A DNA stretch of 15,242 nt from an uncultured Angelakisella sp. GTDB lineage: Bacteria; Bacillota; Clostridia; Oscillospirales; Ruminococcaceae. Made by a program: the position numbers and the translations under genes. This document shows, piece after piece, positions 6,474 through 14,292 of the stretch (the first letter of the stretch is position 1; each line of letters begins with the position of its first letter). The stretch covers positions 1 through 15,242 of the forward strand of contig CAJUFR010000052.1 in NCBI GenBank assembly GCA_910585525.1. Direction: 5' to 3'. The notes below the pieces were generated by a model that was not told where the DNA came from, did not search any database, and was given only the letters and a program-made list of their open reading frames with translations.

Positions 6474-7286
6474 TTATGCCTCCTCGGTATCCTCCTCGGG
6501 GGTGGTGCCGGTGCTTTCGTCCTCCTCGGGGGGGACATCCTGAACATCCTTGCCGCCCACCTCGGTGATGTCGTCCATAGAGTACCATTTCCCTTCCACG
6601 TAGACGCGGAATTTGCCGTCCTTGGTGCTCACCTTCTCCACGGTGCCGGTGACCTCGATGCTCACCGAGCCGGTCTCGTCCTTCTCCTCGATGGTGATGG
6701 TGACCTCCCTGCCGATGAGGGAATTCAGGTACTCCTTGCGGCTGGTGTCGTCCTCCACCTTGTTGTCGGTGTCGGTGTTGTTGCTGTCGCCGCTGCCGCT
6801 GGTGCCGCCGATCTCCATGATCTGCTCCAGGCTGAACTTTTTGTCGTTGACCCAGATGCCGAATTCGTTGTTGGTCAGTGTCACCTTCTGCACCGGGCCG
6901 GTCTCCTTCTGGAGTTCGCCCATGGGGCTGATCTTGGCCGCCGTGACCTTCTGTCCCACCAGGGACATGACGTAGCTGGTTTTGGAGTAGTTTGCCATCT
7001 CCTGCATCATCTGCATGCTGGAGAACTGGGCCAGCTGGGTGACGAACTGGGTGTCGTCCATGGGGTTCATGAAGTCCTGGTTGGTCATCTGGGCCACCAT
7101 CAGGGACAGGAAGTCGTCCACGCTCACCGAGTTCTCCTTCTTGTCGGTGAATACCGCGTCCCAAATATGACTGGTGCCGTTGGAACCTTCGGTACCCTCG
7201 GTGCCTTCGTTGCCGTAGGCGCCGCCGTTGTTCTCCCAATTTTCACGATAGCTGCTCCTTGCGCTGCTGATGCCGTCGATCGCCAT
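6474..7286 (-). CDS. flgD: FlgD, flagellar hook-capping protein with duplicated C-terminal module
   Basis: Scaffold that caps the growing hook and lets FlgE subunits fold into place. The conserved N-terminal core is plain: DDFLSLMVAQMTNQDFMNPM followed by QFVTQLAQFSSMQMMQEM (residues 57-97). After it come two copies of the small beta-rich module seen once in typical Gram-positive FlgD: residues 108-161 (SLVGQKVTAAK ... MEIGG) and 189-245 (SLIGREVTITI ... ITEVGG). They are joined by a Gly/Ser/Asn/Asp-rich linker. The protein ends in an acidic tail (about 253-270). A short GTEGTEG run lies near residues 28-34. The start at 7286 has AAGGAGG about 9 bases upstream. The gene is 20 bases after fliK and 3 bases before the TIGR02530 gene. 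Confidence 0.95.
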   Translation of the reverse strand: MAIDGISSARSSYRENWENNGGAYGNEGTEGTEGSNGTSHIWDAVFTDKKENSVSVDDFLSLMVAQMTNQDFMNPMDDTQFVTQLAQFSSMQMMQEMANYSKTSYVMSLVGQKVTAAKISPMGELQKETGPVQKVTLTNNEFGIWVNDKKFSLEQIMEIGGTSGSGDSNNTDTDNKVEDDTSRKEYLNSLIGREVTITIEEKDETGSVSIEVTGTVEKVSTKDGKFRVYVEGKWYSMDDITEVGGKDVQDVPPEEDESTGTTPEEDTEEA

Positions 7287-7306
7287 ATATCGTTTCCTCC
7301 TTTCCT

Positions 7307-8449
7307 CTAAATGTAGGTGTCCAAAGTGTCGTCGCCTGCCGCCAGGCCCGCTTCCACGGTGCCGTCGAAGTCCTCCTCCACGCCCGCTACCCGCTGTCCG
7401 CGGTGGCTGTGGCTGGGCTCCTGCTGGCTGTGGGACTGCTTGCCCTGGTCGGTCATCTGGTTCTGGGCGGAATACTGGGCCGCCTGCTCGTTGCCGGCGA
7501 TGGTGGTGATCTCCTGGACCTCCGCGTTCAGCGGCTTCAAGGCGTTCTGGAGCGCCGCCACCTCGTTGCTGATGAGCCGTGCCGTCTGGGTGCTGGTGGT
7601 CAGGATGCTGAGGGAGATCTTTTCCTTGTCCTCCGACAGCTTCACCACGATCTCGCCGATGCCCTCCGGCTTGAGCCGCACCACGAATTCGTTCTTGCCC
7701 TTGGCCACGTTTTCAAAGATGCTGTTCTTCACCTGCTGGGCCAGTTCCTCCCCGTCGGGGATGACAGGCGGGAGTTCATGGCTGCCGGTGTCCGCCGGGA
7801 CGAAACGCCTGGCGTTCACGTCGGCCTGCAGCGCCTCGATATCCGGCAGTTCGGTGACTGTCTGCTTGCGGTCCCGCTGCATCAGCGCCTTGGCCTCCCG
7901 GATGCTGGTGTGGTCCAGCTGGGCGGAAAGGGTCTTGGCGTCCTGCCGCTGGGGCTTGTTCTGCCACGCCGCGGAGAGCATCTCCAAAAAGTCCTTGTTC
8001 TGGGTGCCGTTTTCTTCCTCCGGCAGCACCAGTTCCTCCAGCGCCTGGGTCACCCCTCGCTGGACCTGGGCCAGCAGCGCGTCCAGCTGGTCCTTACCGC
8101 CCATGGCCGCTATCTGTGCCGCGAAGGCTTCCACATTGGCCTGGTCGGCGCTCCAGCTTGCCTGTACCAGCGCGGTCATCACCGCCGGGTTCAGGGTGGG
8201 GCAGCTGTTCAGCATCTCGGCGGCCATCTGGGCCCCCAGCTTTTCCTGGTCCTTCTGGAGCCCCCCGGCCATCTGCATCAGCAGCGCCGCAAGGCTGCCT
8301 TCCTCGCCGCCTAACGTCCCATCCCCCATCAGCTGCTGGAAGATCATGGCGAAGGCGTCGCCCTGTACCTGGCCGCCTGCCTGTCCCATTCCCAGCATCT
8401 GCCGGAGACTGGTCTGGGGGGCCGCCTGTACCGTCGTTACCTGTTCCAT
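7307..8449 (-). CDS. fliK: FliK, flagellar hook-length control protein
   Basis: Secreted molecular ruler that sets hook length and switches the export gate to filament substrates. The 380-residue protein has a long, low-conservation N-terminal part (rich in Ala, Gln and Met) and a C-terminal Flg_hook domain at about 234-318. The domain is recognised by the core RLKPEGIGEIVVKL (258-271; family pattern L-x-P-x-x-L/I-G-x-V-x-V), followed by the ALKPLN turn. The tail after residue 320 is Gln/Ser/His-rich and probably disordered. The start is set at the ATG at 8449, 11 bases after AGGAGG. The upstream in-frame GTG at 8461 overlaps that ribosome binding site and cannot use it. The gene starts a new block: it is preceded by 257 non-coding bases with a promoter and a structured leader. 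Confidence 0.9.
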   Translation of the reverse strand: MEQVTTVQAAPQTSLRQMLGMGQAGGQVQGDAFAMIFQQLMGDGTLGGEEGSLAALLMQMAGGLQKDQEKLGAQMAAEMLNSCPTLNPAVMTALVQASWSADQANVEAFAAQIAAMGGKDQLDALLAQVQRGVTQALEELVLPEEENGTQNKDFLEMLSAAWQNKPQRQDAKTLSAQLDHTSIREAKALMQRDRKQTVTELPDIEALQADVNARRFVPADTGSHELPPVIPDGEELAQQVKNSIFENVAKGKNEFVVRLKPEGIGEIVVKLSEDKEKISLSILTTSTQTARLISNEVAALQNALKPLNAEVQEITTIAGNEQAAQYSAQNQMTDQGKQSHSQQEPSHSHRGQRVAGVEEDFDGTVEAGLAAGDDTLDTYI

Positions 8450-8627
8450 TCTCTCGTTCACCTCCTTCTTTCCATCATAATAGTGTGTTGGCAGGGCGTT
8501 TTTATTGCCTTGCCCATCTATATCGTACCACAGGCCCCGGGTAGAAGCCTGGGGAACGACCGGGGTCCAAACGCGGGACGCTCTATTTTATGCCGGTCCC
8601 GCCGGAGGGTGCAGAAGCTATCAATAC
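8450..8627 (-). promoter_or_regulatory. Long structured leader of fliK
   Basis: From the predicted start near 8621 to the fliK ATG the transcript would have about 170 untranslated bases. Several stems can form. One is a 6-bp stem at 8574-8601 (CGGGAC/GTCCCG). Another is a 5-bp stem at 8531-8551 (CAGGC/GCCTG). A third is a 6-bp stem at 8535-8565 (CCCCGG/CCGGGG). The last two share bases, so only one can form at a time. A further imperfect GC stem lies near 8490-8516. I could not match it to a known riboswitch class; in particular the conserved GCAAACC and GGACGCAAAG blocks of cyclic-di-GMP-I riboswitches are absent. The AGGAGG ribosome binding site is at its 3' end. Confidence 0.45.
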
Positions 8628-8656
8628 ATTATATCATAAAATCACCCGGTTTTCCA
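8628..8656 (-). promoter_or_regulatory. Sigma-A-type promoter upstream of fliK
   Basis: On the minus strand TGGAAA (8651-8656, 4 of 6 matches to TTGACA) is separated by 17 bases from a perfect TATAAT (8628-8633). Transcription would start near 8621 and read into fliK. This would let the hook genes (fliK-flgD-flgE) and the motor genes be transcribed apart from fliE-fliJ. Confidence 0.65.
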
Positions 8657-8659
8657 GGT
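8644..8659 (-). terminator. Weak terminator-like hairpin after fliJ, overlapping the fliK promoter
   Basis: Minus-strand ACCTGG-AAAA-CCGGGT forms a 6-bp GC-rich stem (one G.U pair) followed by GATTTTAT. The U-tract is short, so termination would be partial at best. The hairpin covers the -35 box and part of the spacer of the fliK promoter. Confidence 0.35.
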
Positions 8660-8706
8660 CCGGGGCGATCTTCTTTGCTTTTTTTAGTCGGGAAATGCTG
8701 GGTTTT

Positions 8707-9153
8707 TTATACCGCCACCCGGCAGAGGGTCTGGGCCACGAACTCGTCGATGCGGTCCTCCTCGGCCTTGGTCACCTGGTGGCGGTACTCTTCGTACTGC
8801 CGCTCCTGGAGTTTATCCAGTTTGCTGACCTCCTGGTTGGCGGCGATGACCACCTTCATCTGCTTCTCTACCCGATGCTCCGCCTTTGCCAGCGCCTTTT
8901 TCCGCTCCTCCTGCTGGAGGCGGACGTTGTCCAGCTGGGCGCTGTACTTCCGCAGTTCCACGATGGTGGTGCCCTTCATCTGGGCCTTCACCAGTTCCAG
9001 GGAAAGCTGGGCGAATTCGCTGTCCAGCCGGCGGATGTCGTCCTCGATGGCGTCACGCTCGCTTTTGACCCGCTGCAGGGCGCCTTTTTCCTCGTCCAGC
9101 AAGCGTTCCTTGTAGTCCCTCATGTGGCTGAGGGAGAACTCAAATTTTTTCAT
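8707..9153 (-). CDS. fliJ: FliJ, flagellar export chaperone / ATPase stalk
   Basis: 148-residue protein that occupies the centre of the FliI hexamer and links the ATPase to the export gate, resembling the gamma subunit of F1-ATPase. Almost the whole length is predicted antiparallel coiled coil: heptad-rich, highly charged helices from about residue 5 to 135 and no Pro or Gly-rich breaks. It begins with the family-typical MKKFEFSLSHMRDYKERL. Identification rests on length, coiled-coil character, this N-terminus and the position directly after fliI. The start at 9153 has AGGAGG about 7 bases upstream, 24 bases after the fliI stop. Confidence 0.9.
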   Translation of the reverse strand: MKKFEFSLSHMRDYKERLLDEEKGALQRVKSERDAIEDDIRRLDSEFAQLSLELVKAQMKGTTIVELRKYSAQLDNVRLQQEERKKALAKAEHRVEKQMKVVIAANQEVSKLDKLQERQYEEYRHQVTKAEEDRIDEFVAQTLCRVAV

Positions 9154-9177
9154 CTCGGTCCTCCTGGAAAAAAGCTG

Positions 9178-10503
9178 TTAGTTGTCCACGATGTCGATCA
9201 TCTCGCTGATGGTGTCGTCGAAGGAGACCTTGTTGCCCACCTCCTGCTGGAGCAGGGCGTTGATGGCGCTGATGTGGCGGATGGCCTCATCCAGTTCCGG
9301 GTTGGTGCCGCTTTTGTAGGCCCCGATGGAGAGAAGGTCCCGGTTCTCCTGGTGCACCGACATCATGTGCCGCACCCGCCCCGCCGCCCGCTTGTGCTCC
9401 GGCTGGGCGATGCTGCTCATCAGACGGCTGATGCTGGCCAGGGCGTCGATGGCGGGGTAGTGGTTGGCCATGGCCAGCTTCCGGGAAAGAACGATATGCC
9501 CGTCCACGATGCCACGGACGGTATCGGAGATGGGCTCATTGGTGTCGTCGCCCTCCACCAGTACCGTGTAGATGCCGGTGATAGAGCCTTTCTCAAAGTT
9601 GCCGGAGCGCTCCAGCAGCTTCGGCAGCATGGTGTAGATGGAAGGGGTGTACCCCCGGGCCACCGGCGGTTCCCCGGTGGAAAGGCCGATCTCCCGCTGG
9701 GCCATACAGAAACGGGTGAGGGAGTCCATCATCAGCAGGACGTCCAGCCCCTGGTCACGGAAGTATTCGGCGATGGCGGTGGCGGTGAGTGCGCATTTGG
9801 AGCGCATCATGGCCGGCTGGTCGGAGGTGGCCACCACCACCACGCTGCGGGCAAGGCCCTCCGGCCCCAGGTCCCGCTCGATGAACTCCACCAACTCCCT
9901 GCCGCGTTCCCCCACCAGGGCGATGACGTTGATATCCGCCTTGACGTTCCGGGCGATCATCCCCATCAGGGTGGACTTGCCCACGCCGCTGCCGGCGAAG
10001 ATGCCCATACGCTGTCCCTTGCCCATGGTGAGAAGGCCGTCGATGGCCTTTACCCCCAGCTCCATCACCTGGGAGATGGGGGGCCGTTCCATGGGGTTGG
10101 AGTGCACCCCGTTGATGGGGTATTTTGCCACCCGGCGGATGGCCGGGCCACCGTCGATGGGGTTGCCCAGGGCGTCGATGGTGCGTCCCACCAACTCCGG
10201 CCCCACCCCGATCTCCAGCTTGTCGCCGGTGTTCACCACCAGGCTGCCGGCGCCGATGCCGTCCAGTTCCTGGTAGGGCATCAGCTGGACGATGGAGCCC
10301 TTGAGCCCCACCACCTCTGCCACCACCTTGTGGGTATCGTCCACCTGTATCTCACAGATATCGCCGATGTTGCAGACCAGGCCGGTGGCCTCCACCGTCA
10401 GCCCCATCACCTTGTCGATGCGGCCCTGGTAGGTGTACAGGTCGCTGATCCTGATCATCCGCCGCAGCGCCGATATGTCGATGGACGGTGCCTCCCGGAC
10501 CAT
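9178..10503 (-). CDS. fliI: FliI, flagellum-specific export ATPase
   Basis: Hexameric ATPase of the flagellar type III secretion apparatus, a relative of F1-ATPase beta, working at the inner face of the membrane with FliH and FliJ. The 441-residue length is normal. Residues 1-90 are the beta-barrel N-domain. The P-loop is AGSGVGKST (170-178), with K176 as the nucleotide-binding lysine. GERGREL (198-204) contains the catalytic glutamate E199. Walker B is VLLMMDS (255-261), and the ATPase signature is PSIYTMLPKLLERSG (287-301). The C-terminal ~90 residues form the helical domain. The start at 10503 has a strong AGGAGGTG site about 8 bases upstream, 37 bases after fliH. Confidence 0.98.
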   Translation of the reverse strand: MVREAPSIDISALRRMIRISDLYTYQGRIDKVMGLTVEATGLVCNIGDICEIQVDDTHKVVAEVVGLKGSIVQLMPYQELDGIGAGSLVVNTGDKLEIGVGPELVGRTIDALGNPIDGGPAIRRVAKYPINGVHSNPMERPPISQVMELGVKAIDGLLTMGKGQRMGIFAGSGVGKSTLMGMIARNVKADINVIALVGERGRELVEFIERDLGPEGLARSVVVVATSDQPAMMRSKCALTATAIAEYFRDQGLDVLLMMDSLTRFCMAQREIGLSTGEPPVARGYTPSIYTMLPKLLERSGNFEKGSITGIYTVLVEGDDTNEPISDTVRGIVDGHIVLSRKLAMANHYPAIDALASISRLMSSIAQPEHKRAAGRVRHMMSVHQENRDLLSIGAYKSGTNPELDEAIRHISAINALLQQEVGNKVSFDDTISEMIDIVDN

Positions 10504-10540
10504 ATGACCTCACCTCCTGGCTATCCTTGTATCTGTACTG

Positions 10541-11326
10541 CTAGCGGGGCTGCTGGAAGAGGGCGGCCAGGTTGCCCAGCTGGGTGTCCACCGACGCGTC
10601 CACCATCCCCTCCGGGGTGTGGACCACGCAGCCGCCGGGGGGCAGTTCCGCCGCCGTCACGTCCAGCCGGGGCAGGTCGGGGCGGCCGGTGAGGAGGGTC
10701 TTTAATTCCTCCACCAGTCCCGGCAGCCGGGCGGAGACCTCCACGCTGATCCATTCGGCGTTTTTCACCGATGCCACCGCCTTCTGCACCAGGGGGCGCA
10801 TCAGGTTGGCGTCGTTTATCACCGTCTCGTCAAGCACTTTTTGCGCGATCTCCAGGGACAGGGCGGAAAGCCCCTCCTGGTACTGGCGCAAAAACTGGTC
10901 CTGGTCCTTTTGTAGCTGTTCCATCAGCCGGTCCAATTCCGCCAGGCGGCCCTGGATCTGCTGCTTCGTCTGGTCCAGCGCCTCCTGGTAGCCGGTCTGG
11001 CGGGCCTCCTCCCGGAGACGCCCGGCGTCGGCCTGGGCCTGGGCCATGATCTTTTCCCGCTCGTTTTTGGCGCTTTGCAGCACCCTTTGGCCCATCTCCT
11101 CGGCCTGTTCCTTGGCTTCCTGGGTCAGCCGCTGGATACGTTCCCGGGCCGCCCGTTCCTCCGCCTCCAGGTCCCGTTTGGGCTCCTGGACCTCCTCCAA
11201 CGGCTCCTCCCCGGGGGGGAGGCTGTCGTCAGACGGGGCAGGGGGGGGCGGCGGGGCGCTGTCCGGGATGTGGAAGATCTCCTCCCCCAACTCCACCAGC
11301 TTTATCACCTTAGGCAAGGATCTCAT
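10541..11326 (-). CDS. fliH: FliH, flagellar export ATPase regulator / stator
   Basis: Peripheral-stalk-like protein that binds FliI, inhibits its ATPase activity and docks it to the C-ring. The 261-residue protein has a proline-rich stretch near residues 25-32, then a long charged coiled coil (about 45-145) containing Ala/Gln/Glu heptads. The FliH/YscL C-terminal domain follows, with LSLEIAQKVLDE (about 156-167) and a C-terminal GGCVVHTPEGMVDASVDTQL segment typical of the V-ATPase E-subunit-like fold. The ATG at 11326 is chosen because AGGAG lies 6 bases upstream; the preceding GTG at 11329 would add one residue. It overlaps the end of fliG by 17 bases, suggesting coupled translation. Confidence 0.95.
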   Translation of the reverse strand: MRSLPKVIKLVELGEEIFHIPDSAPPPPPAPSDDSLPPGEEPLEEVQEPKRDLEAEERAARERIQRLTQEAKEQAEEMGQRVLQSAKNEREKIMAQAQADAGRLREEARQTGYQEALDQTKQQIQGRLAELDRLMEQLQKDQDQFLRQYQEGLSALSLEIAQKVLDETVINDANLMRPLVQKAVASVKNAEWISVEVSARLPGLVEELKTLLTGRPDLPRLDVTAAELPPGGCVVHTPEGMVDASVDTQLGNLAALFQQPR

Positions 11327-12317
11327 CACCCTCTCCTCTGGCTATGACGATCTCACCGGCTTCTTCAAGCTGCCGGATGATGCCAACGATCTTCTGCTGG
11401 GCTTCCTCCACGTCCCGCATACGGATGTTGTGCAGGTACTGGATATCCTGCTCCACCGATTCCCGCATACGGCTGGACATATTCTGGAGGATAAGCTGCT
11501 TGACGTCCTCGTTGGCCGACTTGAGGGCCACCGCCAGGTCCTTGGTGTCCACCTCCCGGATGAACCGCTGGATGGTCATGCTGTCCAGCGTCGCGATATC
11601 CTCGAAGACGAACATCAGCTTGTGGATCTCGTCCGCCAGGGCGGCGTCCTTTTCGCCCAGTTCGTCGAAGATGAACTTTTCGGTGGCGCGGTCGACACGG
11701 TTCATGATCTCCGCGATATACGGCACGCCGCCCACTTCCACCTGGTCGGAGGTGACGATGGCGGAGAACCGCTTCTCCAGTGTCGCCTCCACCAGCTTGA
11801 TCATCTCCGGGCTCACCCGGTCCAACTCGGCGATGCGTTTGATGACATCCAGCTGGATGCTCCGGGGCAGTTCGGCGATGATCTGGGCCGCCTGGTCGCT
11901 CCGGGCGTAGGAGAGGATCAGGGCGATGGTCTGGGGGTGCTCGTTTTGCAGGATCATCTGGATATTCTTGCTGTCCGCCTTGCGGATGAACTCAAAGGAC
12001 TTGCTGCGCAGGGATTTGCTCAGGCGTTCCATAAAGGAGGATGCCTGCTGCTGGCCAAAGGCTTTCTCCAGCACGTCCTTGGCGTAGAGAACGCCGCCCT
12101 CGTTGATGACCTTCTGGGTGATGCACAGGCCGTAGAAGTCCTCCACCGTCTCCTGCATATCCTCCGGGGAAAGCCGCTCCAGCTTGGCGATCTCCAGGGA
12201 AAGCTGTTCGATCTCCTCCTCGTTAAGGAACTTATAGACCTCACTGGCCCGCTCCGCCCCCAGCGCGATGACGATGGCCGCGGCTTTTTTGATGGGGGTG
12301 AGAGTTTCTGACGCCAT
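11310..12317 (-). CDS. fliG: FliG, flagellar motor switch and torque protein
   Basis: Top of the C-ring: binds FliF with its N-domain, FliM with its middle and C-domains, and the MotA loop with its C-terminal helix. The 335-residue length is typical. The EHPQ motif is at 126-129 and the MFVF motif at 235-238. The torque helix region 248-300 carries K266, R283 and D291 in the places where charged residues contact MotA in other species. The start at 12317 is 1 base after the fliF stop, with GGAGAAG inside the end of fliF, so fliF and fliG are translationally coupled. Confidence 0.98.
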   Translation of the reverse strand: MASETLTPIKKAAAIVIALGAERASEVYKFLNEEEIEQLSLEIAKLERLSPEDMQETVEDFYGLCITQKVINEGGVLYAKDVLEKAFGQQQASSFMERLSKSLRSKSFEFIRKADSKNIQMILQNEHPQTIALILSYARSDQAAQIIAELPRSIQLDVIKRIAELDRVSPEMIKLVEATLEKRFSAIVTSDQVEVGGVPYIAEIMNRVDRATEKFIFDELGEKDAALADEIHKLMFVFEDIATLDSMTIQRFIREVDTKDLAVALKSANEDVKQLILQNMSSRMRESVEQDIQYLHNIRMRDVEEAQQKIVGIIRQLEEAGEIVIARGEGDEILA

Positions 12318-12318
12318 A

Positions 12319-13920
12319 TTACTTCTCCTCCCTCAACATCGAGCGCAGCAGCGAAGCGGTGATCTCGGGATTCTCCTTGGCGAAGGTCCTGATCTCCTCG
12401 GTGATGGCGCTCTCCTTGGTGTTGGAGGCGGCCAGTGCTTCGCTTTGCAGCATCCGCTTGTGCTCTTCGATCTCCTTGTTGATGTCCTCCTGGGTGGGGA
12501 TCTCGCTGAGTTCCCCTTCTTCCTCGCCCTTCTTGCTCTTCTTGCGGCCCTGGACCAGCAGCAGGGTGACCACCAGGATGGCGATGACCAGCAGCAGCAC
12601 GATGCCCAGGATGAGCAGCAGTCGCTGGCGGTCGGACAGGCCGTCGCCGGTGGTGCTGGCAGGCTGGGTAGCCTGGCCGAAGTTGAGGTTGGTGACACGG
12701 ATGTTATCGGAGGTGATGTTCACCGCCTTGGAGATGAGGTCCACCAGCGTCTCCTCCACGTCGATGTTGAAGTTCTGGTCGTTGACGATCACCGCCACGG
12801 TGGCGCGCTGGAGGATAGGCTCCCCCTTCTCGATCTGGGTCATTATGTAGCTGACGTCATAATCGACGTTGCGGTAGTAATCGGTGGTGGAGCCGTCTCC
12901 GTCGCCGTTGTTGTTGGGGTAGATGGGGGGAGAGTCGGTGTTGTTCTCCTCCCCCACGACACCCTCGGCGGGGACGGTGCCGTTAAGAGAGTACCGTTCC
13001 TCATAGTGGTTGGTGACGCCGCTGTTGCCGCTGCCGGAGGGCTGGAAGGTCTTGGTCTCGGAGACCATCTTGTCGTAGTCCAGGCTGACGGTGGCCACGG
13101 CGGTGACCCCGTCGGGGCCATAACGGCCGGACAGCAGCCGCACCACGTTTTCCTCAATGCGCTTGGCGATGAGGCCCTCGTAGTCCAGCCGCTGAACGCT
13201 GTAATAGCCGGCGCTGGAGGGGTCGTCAGTGCCGGTCACCTCCAGCCCGGTGGCGGCGTCGATGACCACCACGTTTTCCGGCGCCAGGTTGGGGATGCTG
13301 GTGGCGATAAGATGCTTGACGGCGCTGACCCGCTCCGGCGTCAGCTCGTAGCCGGACTTCATGCGGATGGTGGCGTTGGCGGTGCTCTCCTGCTGGTTGG
13401 CCTGGTCCCAGATGTAGTTGCTGGTCTCGGGCACGCTGAAGTTCACCACCGCGTCCTCGATGCCGGGCTGGCGCAGCAGCGTCTGCTGGGCCCGGTCCTG
13501 GGTCTGGTAGAGGAGACCGGTCTTTTTCTCGAATTCGGTGGAGGTGAAGCCGGACATATTGGTGAAGGTGTCGTAGCTGAGGGTGGTCTTGGGGTAGCCC
13601 TTGCCGTTGAGTTGGAACACCAGGTTATCCCACTGCTCCTTGGGCACCAGCACCTGGCCCCGGCCGTCGATCTGGGGCTGGACGTTCATCTCCTGGAGGG
13701 TGGCGTAGACCTGGGCGGCTTCCTCGCTGCTCATACCCGGGAAGATGACCCGGTAGCCCCCGCTGGAAACGTTCAAAAGGACCGTCGCGAGGACGATCAG
13801 CACCAAAGCCCCCCCCACGGCGGAGAGGAGCAGTATCCTGCTTTGCTTGGTCAGCTTGCTCCAAAAGTCCTTGAACTTTAGGAGCAGGTCCTGAAACATC
13901 TTTTTGAGATCTATCTTCAT
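12319..13920 (-). CDS. fliF: FliF, flagellar MS-ring protein
   Basis: Membrane ring that houses the export gate and is the first structure built. The 533-residue protein has an N-terminal transmembrane helix (about 29-49), then a large extracytoplasmic region containing the ring-building motifs of the YscJ/FliF domain (VYATLQEMNVQP ... LVPKEQW, about 68-100). A Ser/Gly/Asn/Asp-rich insert lies at about 290-350. A second transmembrane helix (434-457) leads to a cytoplasmic tail. The tail ends IRTFAKENPEITASLLRSML, which corresponds to the FliG-binding segment. The start at 13920 fits the family, but the ribosome binding site is poor: an AGGAAAG lies 14 bases away and only CAGG is closer. It lies 57 bases after fliE. 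Confidence 0.97.
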   Translation of the reverse strand: MKIDLKKMFQDLLLKFKDFWSKLTKQSRILLLSAVGGALVLIVLATVLLNVSSGGYRVIFPGMSSEEAAQVYATLQEMNVQPQIDGRGQVLVPKEQWDNLVFQLNGKGYPKTTLSYDTFTNMSGFTSTEFEKKTGLLYQTQDRAQQTLLRQPGIEDAVVNFSVPETSNYIWDQANQQESTANATIRMKSGYELTPERVSAVKHLIATSIPNLAPENVVVIDAATGLEVTGTDDPSSAGYYSVQRLDYEGLIAKRIEENVVRLLSGRYGPDGVTAVATVSLDYDKMVSETKTFQPSGSGNSGVTNHYEERYSLNGTVPAEGVVGEENNTDSPPIYPNNNGDGDGSTTDYYRNVDYDVSYIMTQIEKGEPILQRATVAVIVNDQNFNIDVEETLVDLISKAVNITSDNIRVTNLNFGQATQPASTTGDGLSDRQRLLLILGIVLLLVIAILVVTLLLVQGRKKSKKGEEEGELSEIPTQEDINKEIEEHKRMLQSEALAASNTKESAITEEIRTFAKENPEITASLLRSMLREEK

Positions 13921-13977
13921 CTACCTGTTACCAACTTTCCTGCTGGATCCCCGCCCCTAGGCGCAAGGGGGTCAGGG

Positions 13978-14292
13978 TCAGATCTGCATCTGCATGATCT
14001 CCTTGTAGGCGCTGACCGCCCGGGAGGTCAGCTGCACGGCGGTCTCCACCGCAGTGGCTTCCATAGCGGAGTTGATCATCATGTTGTGCAGGCTGGCAAC
14101 ATCCCCCATGGCCAGGTCGTAGGAATCCGCGGCGGCGGTCTCCTGGCTCTGGCGCAGGGTGTCGATGGCTTCCCGCATGATGTTGGCAAAGGACGATTTT
14201 CCTTCCTGCTGTTTTAGGGCGGCGCCGGGCTCCTGGTTCACGGTCTCCAGGGGCTGGATAGACGGCAGCGCGCTGAGTGGTACAAGGTACAT
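13978..14292 (-). CDS. fliE: FliE, MS-ring/rod junction protein
   Basis: Small exported basal-body protein that joins the MS ring to the rod. The 104-residue length is normal. The C-terminal two thirds match the family: SFANIMREAIDTLRQ (about 43-57), SYDLAMGDVASLHNMMINSAMEA, ending AVSAYKEIMQMQI. The ATG at 14292 is chosen because a strong AAGGAGGT sits 8-10 bases upstream. The open frame extends further upstream, but that stretch is the predicted structured leader and does not look like FliE. It is the first gene of the operon; the usual upstream partners flgB and flgC are absent. Confidence 0.95.
   Translation of the reverse strand: MYLVPLSALPSIQPLETVNQEPGAALKQQEGKSSFANIMREAIDTLRQSQETAAADSYDLAMGDVASLHNMMINSAMEATAVETAVQLTSRAVSAYKEIMQMQI

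Noticed and set aside
7317..8480. 387-codon plus-strand open frame opposite fliK, and similar ones opposite flgE, fliH/fliG and motB
   Set aside because: All are mirror frames of well-supported minus-strand genes and lack ribosome binding sites and motifs.
8450..8706. tRNA or small gene in the fliJ-fliK gap
   Set aside because: No cloverleaf, and no open frame with a ribosome binding site on either strand apart from the antisense shadows.
8590..10692. Very long plus-strand open frame (700 codons) opposite fliJ, fliI and fliH
   Set aside because: It is antisense to three clear flagellar genes, has His/Val/Gly-rich low-quality protein and no family signature. Long antisense frames are expected in GC-rich coding DNA.
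12268..13881. 537-codon plus-strand open frame opposite fliF
   Set aside because: Complement of fliF with biased composition and no recognisable domain; fliF is unambiguous.
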